Shown: positions 1 through 7,180 of the stretch, one piece after another
Layout of the letters: each line of letters starts with the position of its first letter
Position numbering within the stretch: the first letter of the stretch is position 1
NCBI GenBank assembly: GCA_003024985.2
Contig: PXIH01S0000008.1
From: Euperipatoides rowelli
Lineage: Eukaryota > Onychophora > Udeonychophora > Euonychophora > Peripatopsidae
DNA: 10,689 nucleotides
Direction: 5' to 3' (one strand)
Notes under the pieces: model-generated
The model's database searches: none
What the model saw: the letters and a program-made list of their open reading frames with translations, nothing else
Told to the model about the DNA's origin: nothing
Position numbers and translations under genes: made by a program

Positions 1-5
1 CATTT

Positions 6-34
6 TAATAAATAAATAAATAAATAAATAAATA
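6..34. repeat. (TAAA)n microsatellite
   Basis: About seven uninterrupted copies of a TAAA unit. It lies just outside the point where homology between the two copia LTRs stops (about position 40). It may have grown within the LTR or may mark a break or later insertion that removed the rest of the 3' LTR. Confidence 0.9.
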
Positions 35-151
35 ACACTATTATTACATTACACATTATTAAGCTAATTCATAAAATTACACAATTAAGTTCTTTGCATT
101 AAATATCACAGTTCTATGTTTTTTATTTATGGATGAACTTAACTTTCAACA
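35..151 (-). repeat. Partial 3' LTR of the copia element
   Basis: Positions 87-151 match 2965-3029 at 60 of 65 bases, and 40-54 match 2946-2960 exactly. Between these blocks this copy has 28 extra bases. On the minus strand the LTR starts TGTTGAAAG at 151, directly after a polypurine tract, which fixes that boundary. The full LTR is 613 bp in the other copy, so this one is incomplete in the window. Sequence left of position 40 no longer resembles the other LTR. Confidence 0.85.
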
Positions 152-160
152 CCCCTCCAT
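152..160 (-). other. Polypurine tract of the copia element
   Basis: On the minus strand this reads ATGGAGGGG and abuts the TGTTGAAAG start of the 3' LTR. A purine run here is where plus-strand DNA synthesis of LTR retrotransposons is primed. Position and composition both fit; the exact left limit is approximate. Confidence 0.8.
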
Positions 161-350
161 AAGTTCAGACCATAATGTCAGCAATTTAGCTTGAAATGTG
201 CTTGAAGATTTCATCATTGGTGGATCGGAGTTTAGTTAATCCTGGTAAACCTTTTTCATAAGCAACACATGTTTTCCAATTAAAATATGATAAATGGATA
301 CATAATGGTTCAAGATGTAATTTATATCTAAACTTAGTAAACACATTTAA
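161..350 (-). other. 3' untranslated segment of the copia element
   Basis: This lies between the end of the RNase H remnant (about 351) and the polypurine tract. It is AT-rich with no recognisable coding pattern, as expected for the short untranslated region before a 3' LTR. Confidence 0.5.
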
Positions 351-1010
351 CCCCATATGGTTTTGTAAAAATATCGGCCAACATTTGTTCAGTTGGACAA
401 AACATTACTTCATTATTATCCAGTTTAATTTGTTCCATAGAGTAATCATTTCTAATGTCTATATGTTTTGTTCTGCTACTCACACCCTCACACAAAGCTA
501 AATTGATACATTTCTGACTGTCATTATTTACTCATTGGTTTATTGCATTTTACCTCTAAATCATCTATTAATTTAATCAACCAAGTTATTTCTCTAGCCG
601 CATGCAAAAGTGAGACATATTCGGCCTATGTGGTTGATAACAAAAGACATTTGTTTCTTGGAGCTCCATCCAACAACACTGTTCCCCATCAGGTAACACT
701 CCTAGAAGTAGAATGACGATCTCTAAGATCTCCCCCCCCCCCAGTCTGCATCACAATAAACCTCCAGATCAATACCATTTCCAGGAGTGAGGTTGAGACA
801 ATAATTGGAAGTTGGCTTTAAATATCTCACAATGTCCTTTATAGCTTCCCAATGGGCTCTAGTAGGCTTTGATACATATCTTCCGAGTATATTTGTGGCT
901 ACACAGATGTCTGGGCGGCTCACNAGACTCATACATTAAAGAGCCCTTCACTTGTTGATATTTCTCATTACTTTCTAATGGTATACTTGTTTCTTCAAAC
1001 TTAGACTTTA
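351..1010 (-). pseudogene. copia RNase H domain remnant
   Basis: Minus-strand translation across three frames gives the usual copia C-terminal series. These are a GSLMY motif before the unresolved base at 924, RPDI (about 905-915), a conserved RYLK segment, DADW (741-752), a serine-rich AEYVSLLHAARE stretch (about 590-640), RTKHIDIRNDY (about 445-475) and a final ADIFTKPYG ending near 351. RNase H removes the RNA strand during reverse transcription, and D in DADW is an active-site residue. Frame breaks occur near the N at 924, at the C11 tract 732-742 directly after DADW, and near 520; in-frame stops also occur (for example within the AEY segment). It could not make a functional protein. Confidence 0.9.
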
Positions 1011-1189
1011 AAAATCCAGATTCATTGGTATTGATTTTGCTTTGCTTTCCATCATTCCCATTGTTTCAACTAATTTGTCAATTTTTGGCCTTTGGTGTAG
1101 GTTATACTGTAATAATTAGTGATAGGATGTTAACAATTTGTATTCCCAAATAGCAGCACACTGACCCAAGGTTCTTCAATTGGTATTCC

Positions 1190-1897
1190 TGGCCTATAAA
1201 TCATAGGCCCTTTGCATAGAGTCAAGGTTATTTGAAAATATTACGATATCGTCCACATGTATGATAATGTCCTCAGAAGTCAGTTTGGTATATAGGCATG
1301 CATCAGCCTCTGATTTGGTTAATCCAAACATCTCTAGGTTATTATTAATTTTTAGATTCCAGGCATGGTTTGCTTGCTTTAGCCTAAACCATAGGCTGGT
1401 TTTTCAGTTTTAATCTCGGTTCTGCTTTTAGCTGTTTCCATGGTCCTCTCGGTGCATTTATTTATAAATCTTCTTTTAATTCCCTGTATAAAAATGCAGA
1501 TTTTACAGCACAGTGTTTCGACAATAAATTTAACCTGGCACTGTAAGTGCTGCCCTAATGGTGGTATGTCTAACAACTGGGTCATAAGTGAATGTAGTCA
1601 AAACCTGGACCTTGGCTACATCCTTTGGTAACTAATCTTGAATTAAGTTTACATGGTCTTTGTTTTTCGTATAATTTGATTTTGTATATCCATCTTGATG
1701 ATATTTTTACATGCTGAGGTATCCTGACTATCACCCAGACTTTTGCTTCTTCAAGTGTGTTTATCTCCTCTTCCATGCTTTTAATCCATAGAGTTTGCTC
1801 ATTATGATTCAACTCTTTTGCCTGTAGTCAATTTGTAGGTTCGGTAATATTCAATGGTTTCTGATCTAGTTCCTCTTGGACGTTGAGCCCTACACAT
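1190..1897 (-). pseudogene. copia linker and reverse transcriptase remnant
   Basis: Read from 1897 downward, a short basic linker typical of the region after copia integrase (RAQRPRGTRSE) leads to the RT start with LWIKSMEEEINTLEEAKVW and a KLNSRLVTKG segment (1582-1812). Next come a VKSAFLYREL block (about 1485-1510), KQANHAWN and the catalytic HVDD (1248-1259). This enzyme would copy element RNA into cDNA inside virus-like particles. Decay is clear. There are several stops between 1500 and 1585, a frame change near 1385, a frame change near 1815, and the aspartate expected before VKSAF reads as alanine (codon at 1507-1509). The stretch 1010-1190 between RT and RNase H is too degenerate to read. 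Confidence 0.9.
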
Positions 1898-2390
1898 CAC
1901 TTTTATCAATATCTACTGCCTCATTTATTATGTTTGTAAATTTTGATTTTATTATAAAGTGGCCCTTAACCAAATTAGCTACTAGTTTCGTTTTACCTTT
2001 CCACATAACTTTGCATTCTGTTACATAAAATTCCACTCTGTAGCCTTCCTTAGTCAAGTTATGAATCAACATAATGTTCCCTACCAGTTCCGGCACATAC
2101 AAAACATCTTTCATGGTCAAATCATGGTCCACACTATGCACAAAGATTGCTCTAATATCTATGTTCTGTCAATATTCAGCTCGTATGGTGTCTCCATTAG
2201 CTGATATGATCCTTGCCAAAGTATTTTTACAGGGTAGTGCAAATATCTCAGTACAATTACTCATATGGCACGTTGCCCCTGAATCCAATACCCAATTTAG
2301 AATATATTATTCTTCCTTTGGTTCATCATGTATTCCCATAGTGAAAAGAAAAGACACAACTCCATTTTGATTCTTGAAACAACGTTAAGT
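1890..2390 (-). pseudogene. copia gag tail, protease and pre-integrase remnant
   Basis: On the minus strand a short open segment ends in GIHDEPKEE. A stop follows, then the aspartic protease active site WVLDSGATCHMS (2259-2294), where DSG holds the catalytic aspartate that matures Gag-Pol. After one more in-frame stop near 2167 comes LTMKDVLYVPELVGN and a hydrophobic GYRVEF segment, typical of the copia region before integrase. The frame ends at a stop near 1890. Only about 110 bases separate the primer-binding site from the protease motif, so almost all of gag, including any CCHC knuckle, is missing. No integrase core follows. Confidence 0.88.
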
Positions 2391-2403
2391 TGTAGCCAAC
2401 TAC

Positions 2404-2415
2404 GCTCTGCTACCA
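2404..2415 (-). other. Primer-binding site, initiator-Met tRNA type
   Basis: The minus strand reads TGGTAGCAGAGC one base inside the 5' LTR. It is complementary, except possibly at its last base, to the 3' end of animal initiator methionine tRNA (CTCTGCTACCA). Copia-type elements commonly prime minus-strand synthesis this way. The position next to the LTR end supports the call. Confidence 0.85.
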
Positions 2416-2416
2416 C

Positions 2417-3029
2417 TGTGAAATTTATATTTTATATCTAGCTTAAATCAAATAACACAAAGAGGTAGTAAACTTCATTTAACCAATATTTAATGAATAT
2501 GGATATTACATCGTTGTAAGACATGTTAGCATCAAGCTTAGTTACCACGCTAATATCGGTGATATTGGCTTTCATCAAGGTTAGAAATAAAAAAACTATT
2601 TAAGTAATAATCAATGTTTCATTATCCTCATAATTATAACACAGTCTCTGCCTATTCAATAAAGATACTTTGTCACACACAATTTTGTACTTACTGCTTA
2701 AACATAATATTACCGGCTCTTAACTTCATTCCAAAAATTCCTGCACAAAGCACACAACCAAACTATTCCAACATGCATGGTAAGAACTTATCCCTTAATA
2801 ATTACCGATTTTTTTCAAAAAATTTCACCAGAGGTGCTGGTGAGAAAAAACAAAAGTACATTCAAAACAAATCAGTAGTACTTTCTTTTACATTATTCCA
2901 AAAACATATTACACTAATGAACAAATACAGTACCTGTATAAGAAAATTATTACATTACACATTTAAGTTCTTTGCATTAAATATTGCAGTTCTATGTTTG
3001 TTATTTATGGGTGAACTTAATTTTCAACA
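2417..3029 (-). repeat. Complete 5' LTR of the copia element
   Basis: On the minus strand it begins TGTTGAAAA at 3029 and ends TTTCACA at 2417, giving TG...CA ends and a short terminal inverted repeat. The primer-binding site begins two bases inside. Length is 613 bp. Its first part repeats at 40-151. A long plus-strand frame across it (2614-3078) is judged to be chance because it runs antisense through the LTR and past its end. Confidence 0.87.
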
Positions 3030-3080
3030 TACAGAAACCGAAAAGCACATGACATCATATTTACAAGTCAATTTTTAATA

Positions 3081-3088
3081 GTCTAAAA
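3081..3088. repeat. Left target-site duplication of the hAT MITE
   Basis: The eight bases gtctaaaa directly precede the CAG end of the element and match gtctagaa on its far side at 7 of 8 positions. Confidence 0.75.
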
Positions 3089-3413
3089 CAGAGATAGGCA
3101 ACGGGGTGCCTGCGAGCACCAAAGTGCCCACGAAGCATTTTTAAAGTGCCCACTATTGACTTTGTAAAATAATTTATAATTTACATAGCCAGGTGTCACT
3201 GCCTGATGCAATTCCAAGTGTCACATTAACATTTTTTTTTAATATTAAGTTTGTAGATAGAATTTTGCATTAGTAAATTTACTTATAATAAATATATATT
3301 GGATGTACCTTAAGTTCAAAACTCCCCTATCCAATAAAATTAATGTAAGGTGCCCTTCATCATAAGCCAGCCATTTGAGGTGCCCTTCTTGGTGAAAAGG
3401 TTGCCGACCCCTG
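3089..3413. mobile_element. hAT-type MITE (325 bp, non-autonomous)
   Basis: The left end reads CAGAGATAGGCAAC. The reverse complement of the right end reads CAGGGGTCGGCAAC, matching at 11 of 14 positions. CAGNGGTNGGCAAC-like ends and 8-bp target duplications are typical of the hAT superfamily. The interior has no coding frame, so it would have depended on a transposase made elsewhere. Two GTGCCC motifs follow the left end and two GGTGCCC motifs precede the right end, all in the same orientation. They could be subterminal transposase-binding repeats, which is an inference. The interior is AT-rich. Confidence 0.8.
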
Positions 3414-3421
3414 GTCTAGAA
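3414..3421. repeat. Right target-site duplication of the hAT MITE
   Basis: gtctagaa follows the CCCCTG end of the element and differs at one base from the left copy at 3081-3088. Confidence 0.75.
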
Positions 3422-3609
3422 ATAACTATCGGTTGGTTGTTATTTTCAAAAGACTGTGCTTGGACATTTACTTTGATTTCTGTAATGTGATTGTGAATAT
3501 TATTTGAAGAACAAAATAAACCAGTAAACAGATAAAAAAAAGCTAATTTTGTTTAAAAATTAAATATAATTACTCTAGAGCTCTAAGTAAAAATAAATGT
3601 TATGCTAAA

Positions 3610-3640
3610 TTCTTTGCTTAATAAATACTGCAGTCCTAGG
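3610..3640 (-). repeat. Possible relic related to the copia LTR
   Basis: A block beginning ttctttgc and continuing to tgcagtccta resembles the LTR block at 2968-2996 at roughly 80 percent when small gaps are allowed. It is short and AT-rich, so chance similarity is quite possible. Confidence 0.25.
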
Positions 3641-3770
3641 ATGGATTATTTTGAGCTGCTCCTGCATGTTTAACTAGATTTAAAAGAGAGAAAAAGTAAT
3701 AATAAAGCAGTCTTCATAATTATTTCTATGGGGTTTTAAAGCTGTAAAAAGAAAACTGTTATAAACTGAA

Positions 3771-3789
3771 TTTCTTTCTTTCTTTCTTT
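3771..3789. repeat. (TTTC)n microsatellite
   Basis: Nearly five uninterrupted tandem copies of TTTC. Confidence 0.9.
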
Positions 3790-3861
3790 AGATTATTGTA
3801 TTATTAAATCACTTCTGACTTATTTTGTGTGAGAAGCTGAAATGTAATCAATTTTTGTGAG

Positions 3862-3917
3862 ACCCTCCCTCATTTTGCAATTTCATTCTAAGTCCTCTTT
3901 TGGTAAGGAGGGAGGGT
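3862..3917. repeat. Inverted repeat with GC-rich 10-bp arms
   Basis: ACCCTCCCTC at 3862-3871 is the exact reverse complement of GAGGGAGGGT at 3908-3917, with a 36-base spacer. These arms stand out in an AT-rich background. The pair could be the remnant of a very short MITE or a chance purine/pyrimidine pairing. Confidence 0.5.
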
Positions 3918-4450
3918 TTAGACATACAGTAGGCTTTTGTAAAATGTAAACATTTTTTATTTCTGTTTATATGAATGTTTTATTATTTTCACAAAGCAAA
4001 TGCAGTATCTGTTTAGATTTTGTTTGTTGACATTTGTAAATTTGAATATTATACATCTATTTATTTAATTTATTTGTGTCAAAAGGAAATTTCTATACTA
4101 TTTTCAATATTGTTTTGTATTATTTTCTTATCACAAAACAGACCTCTGATTTGATTACTTTACTTTTTTCTTACAATAAATTGATGATTAAACTTGGCTT
4201 AGAGTAGTTATTCTTAGAAATTTAACCTATAGCCTAGTTGCCTAACGCTTTTAAAACATATGGAAAAAAATCAAGTACTGATTGCCTAAGTACGTTATAA
4301 AATCTATTTTATTAACTGTATATCTAAATTCTCATTATTGTATTCTTAAAAATAACAAATAAAAATCTGATTTTTTTTTTAAGTGAATGCATTTTTTTTG
4401 GCTTAAAAATTTGTTTATAATTAAGAAATTGTAAATTTTCTAAAATTGAC

Positions 4451-4521
4451 ATTTAAATTTCAATGGTAGGCTATATAGCCTAGCATCTGTTAGAAATGAT
4501 CATGACGCATTGAATTTAAAT
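4451..4521. repeat. Nested inverted repeat around a 16-bp palindrome
   Basis: The outer arms are ATTTAAATTTCAAT (4451-4464) and ATTGAATTTAAAT (4509-4521), complementary with one base of indel. Between them lies the perfect palindrome TAGGCTATATAGCCTA (4467-4482). Part of the palindrome motif recurs as TATAGCCTAG near 4228. It may be a small MITE fragment; no function can be assigned. Confidence 0.5.
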
Positions 4522-4889
4522 TTCTAAAAGATATTTCCTAATTACTTGATTTCCTTCTCATGTTATTTATAGATCATTAATTTTTTTTTTTACTGTGTCT
4601 AAATTAATTTATTGTATACAAAGCCGAAAAGCCACAATAAATACGGTACATCAAAAGTTTTTCTAGCAATTCACCCTCCCATTCAGATAGACTCCTAACA
4701 TTTTGCTTTTATTTCTATTTGTCAGTCTTCCACACAATTAAACTGAACATAATTGACATCTCAAGACAATAAAAGTACCTACCAAATATTTTCACCCAAT
4801 TATCTTACAGCTATGCTGCCTAAAGAATGACTTTATAGTCGATTGATACTCAATAATTGTGCAGACAGTTTGTATCTAACATAATTCCA

Positions 4890-6560
4890 TATGAAAAAGC
4901 AATGGAACATTATATGAGGGAATACTCCAACTGAGCCTGTTATCAATTATTATCCCTAAAAAGTTCCAATTTTCAACTTCTTCCAAAGCTACATCCTTAA
5001 TCTTTATATCTCAATTTTATCACTATTTTTGCTACCTCTTAGGTCAATATGTATGAACTTAGATTTTACTTTGTTTAAATGAAGGTTTAGTTTCATAAGA
5101 TTGTTATTCAGAAGTTTTAAGTCATTATTAATATTGATGTTAAGTTCCAATTCATTTTTATTAGATCATATTAGAGAGATATCATCAGCATACATTCTCA
5201 GATTAACCATAAAGTCCAGATGAATGTCATTAATGTGTATAATGAATAATATAGGACCAAATATTGATCCCTGTGGGACACCATTTGCAATTGTATGAAC
5301 ATCAGATCGATAACTAATAACCCTTCAATCATGATCTGCAGCAATTTCAACACATTGTTTTCTATTAGACAGGTAAGATGACATCCATTTATGCGGAATA
5401 CCTCTAAATCCAGAATTTTGTATTATTTTTAACAATGTATTGTGGTCCACACAATCAAATGCCCTTTTTTGGTCCAAAAATATGCCATAAAACTTATTAT
5501 GACTATCTAGATCTCTAATGGAACAAATGTAAAATTGCATCAGTAGTGGATTTCCCTTCTTTAAGACCAAATTGTTCTTTTACAAGTAAATCATATTTAT
5601 TTAATTTAAAGTTTTAATAGTCTAATTAGTATAACATATTCAATATTTTGGGCAATCCAGATAATATAGTTATGGGTCTGTAATTTTGTATATCTTCTCT
5701 ACATCCTTTTTTCAAGATAGGTTTTACTACACCAATTTTTAATGCTTTTGGGAATAATCCCTCCTCCAATGATCTATTTATGATGTTGACATGAGGATCT
5801 ATCAATTGTTTTTGCATTTTTTTAGTAGAATCGTAGAGATTCCATCAATTCCTTTTGATTTTTTTGTCTTTTAATTTGATGAAAATAGAGTTCAATTCCA
5901 TTTCATCTGTCTCATAAAAAAGATAGTGTTTCCATTGAAATTACCTCTTTTATTATTTAAATTACAATCAAAGTTATTTTTTAATAATAAATCTTGATTT
6001 GTATTCAAAACATCCGCTACTTTAAGATAATCGTTGAATGTATTTGCTATTTCTATTAGGTTGGTTATATATCATTAGTTTTAATTGAAATATTATCCTT
6101 TATCATTTCACTATTTTTACCTCACTCTTCATTAATGAATTTCCATGAGTTTTTAGAGATGTTATTTGAGTTCAGAATATATTTTACATGATTTTTTTTG
6201 TCTTCACAAACCATATTTTTGTATTTACTTTTTAGCTCTCCTTATATTTTAATTCATCTTCTTTTAGTCTTGATTCTTTAAATTATTCATAACAGATTTT
6301 TAATTCTTATCTAGTTAATATAATTCCATTTGTTAACCATGATTTCCTTTTATTTTTTATTTTAGCAGGTTTTAATTTCATTGGACCACATATTCATAAA
6401 TATATCAAATTTATTTTTTGTATTAGATGAGGCAAATACCTCTTCCCAATTTTCTTTATCAAGAATACTACACATCTGCTGAATAAGCAGAATGTGGATA
6501 ATTTAGTTTAGAAATCAAGAAATATAATATTTCAGAGTTTTCTTGATTATATTAGTGTTG
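4890..6560 (-). pseudogene. LINE (CR1/Jockey-type) reverse transcriptase fragment
   Basis: Minus-strand translation across several frames gives the standard order of a non-LTR reverse transcriptase. It begins with an upstream region (SILDKENWEEVFASS, about 6430-6480). Then come NYRPI (5671-5685), FGLKEGKSTTDAI (about 5535-5575), AFDCVDH (about 5435-5465), GVPQGS (5265-5285), the catalytic YADD (5181-5192) and a thumb-like FLGIIIDNRLSW (4927-4962). This enzyme would copy its RNA at a nicked target site. No endonuclease domain is visible upstream, and nothing recognisable follows the thumb, so the copy is truncated at both ends or decayed there. Frame breaks occur near 5515 and 5010, and many stops lie between 5820 and 6420. 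The motifs fit the CR1/Jockey/Rex group; the exact clade is uncertain. Confidence 0.9.
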
Positions 6561-6780
6561 TAAATGATGTATTATTTGTTGTTATTACTTTAAAGTCTGC
6601 ATTATTTTATGTAGTAACAGACCTGAAAAAAAACATACATTCTGTAAAGATATCGCTAAACTTTAAATAAATACATTATTTATTTAGGTAAATGAATTTA
6701 AGGTTTAAAATCTTTATTCAAGGGTGATTTCTAACATTATTAAAAGCAAAATTAAACAAGGAAATATGTCATGAAAACAA
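6561..6780. other. AT-rich spacer upstream of the LINE fragment
   Basis: No coding pattern is recognisable on either strand. It could contain the decayed end of the LINE endonuclease region, but I see no motif that supports this. Confidence 0.5.
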
Positions 6781-6803
6781 TGGTGCAACCTTGGTGCTTT
6801 GGA

Positions 6804-6864
6804 CCTGTAAGCAAAATTTTGTTGGGGGGGGGGTCCTTCTAAGCCTCAATGTTTTGCTTACAGG
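6804..6864. repeat. Inverted repeat with 13-bp perfect arms
   Basis: CCTGTAAGCAAAA (6804-6816) is the exact reverse complement of TTTTGCTTACAGG (6852-6864). The 35-base loop holds a run of ten G (6824-6833). It may be part of a short transposon fragment covering about 6780-7180. Confidence 0.75.
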
Positions 6865-6898
6865 CCCTGAGTTAATATTCTCTAAGCTAATTCTACAA

Positions 6899-6937
6899 TT
6901 TATAGAAAAGACATTTTCTCAATGTCTTTTCTATAAA
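6899..6937. repeat. Perfect 17-bp hairpin with 5-base loop
   Basis: The arms 6899-6915 and 6921-6937 pair without mismatch around the loop ttctc. The core arm reads TATAGAAAAGACATT. No poly-T tract or gene precedes it, so it is not a bacterial-type terminator. It most likely comes from a fold-back element or a replication-slippage inversion. Confidence 0.85.
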
Positions 6938-7099
6938 GTGTATTGATGTTAACGATTAGTGCAAGTCTGTTTCATATTTCCGGTCTCCTTTTTTTGGTTT
7001 ACTGGTCTGCTTATAAACCAGCTGCCAAAATTAGAATAATAAATAAAAGGTGTAACATAGATAGCACAGTTGAATGAAAAATAATTAATTGTTTTTTTT

Positions 7100-7180
7100 T
7101 AAACAAATTTGGGGCCCTAACAACTCTGTGGATGGGGGCATAAGTGTTGCTTCCTTTATTTACAGAAAGTTCCGCCCCTG
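7100..7180 (-). mobile_element. Possible transposon end with CAGGGGCGGA terminus
   Basis: Read from 7180 on the minus strand, the sequence begins CAGGGGCGGAACTTTCTG and continues into a C-rich segment with ATGCCCCC and GGGCCCC. CAGGGGCGGA-like ends are common in hAT-like non-autonomous elements of animals. No matching opposite end or target duplication could be found by eye, so only one end, or a chance match, may be present. Confidence 0.35.

Larger units (their letters stand above)
1..3029 (-). mobile_element. Ty1/copia LTR retrotransposon, internally deleted and decayed
   Basis: The element is read on the minus strand. In order it has a 5' LTR (3029 down to 2417), a primer-binding site, a protease with the DSG motif, a pre-integrase zinc-region remnant, copia-type reverse transcriptase with an HVDD motif, RNase H with a DADW motif, a polypurine tract and a partial 3' LTR from 151. 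The order protease, integrase, RT, RNase H is diagnostic of Ty1/copia rather than gypsy. Most of gag and the whole integrase catalytic core are absent. The coding remains contain several stops and frameshifts. The left end leaves the window or was lost at a TAAA microsatellite. The bases after the right LTR edge (3030-3034, tacag) would be the target duplication, but its partner is not visible. The clade within copia cannot be decided by eye. Confidence 0.93.
3422..4889. other. AT-rich stretch without recognisable genes
   Basis: Both strands are rich in stops and in A/T homopolymers. I find no convincing coding frame. It holds a TTTC microsatellite, a possible LTR relic, and two inverted repeats listed separately. 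The part from about 4620 to 4889 may include the decayed 3' end of the neighbouring LINE, but nothing in it is recognisable. Confidence 0.6.

Noticed and set aside
1379-1631. Overlapping short frames on both strands
   Set aside because: Both lie in the copia RT region but out of frame with the recognisable RT motifs, apart from the short YGLG end of the minus-strand one.
2074-2370. Plus-strand open frame of 98 codons
   Set aside because: It is the opposite strand of the copia protease and pre-integrase region, whose minus-strand motifs are unmistakable.
2614-3078. Plus-strand open frame of 154 codons
   Set aside because: It runs antisense through the copia 5' LTR and past its end into flanking sequence. 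It has no recognisable domain and is best explained as chance.
5181-5192. YADD motif considered as telomerase, retron or group II intron RT
   Set aside because: The surrounding NYRPI, FGLKEG, AFDCVDH and GVPQGS motifs are in the order and spacing of a LINE reverse transcriptase.
6899-6937. Rho-independent terminator
   Set aside because: There is no upstream gene, no following T tract and no bacterial context.
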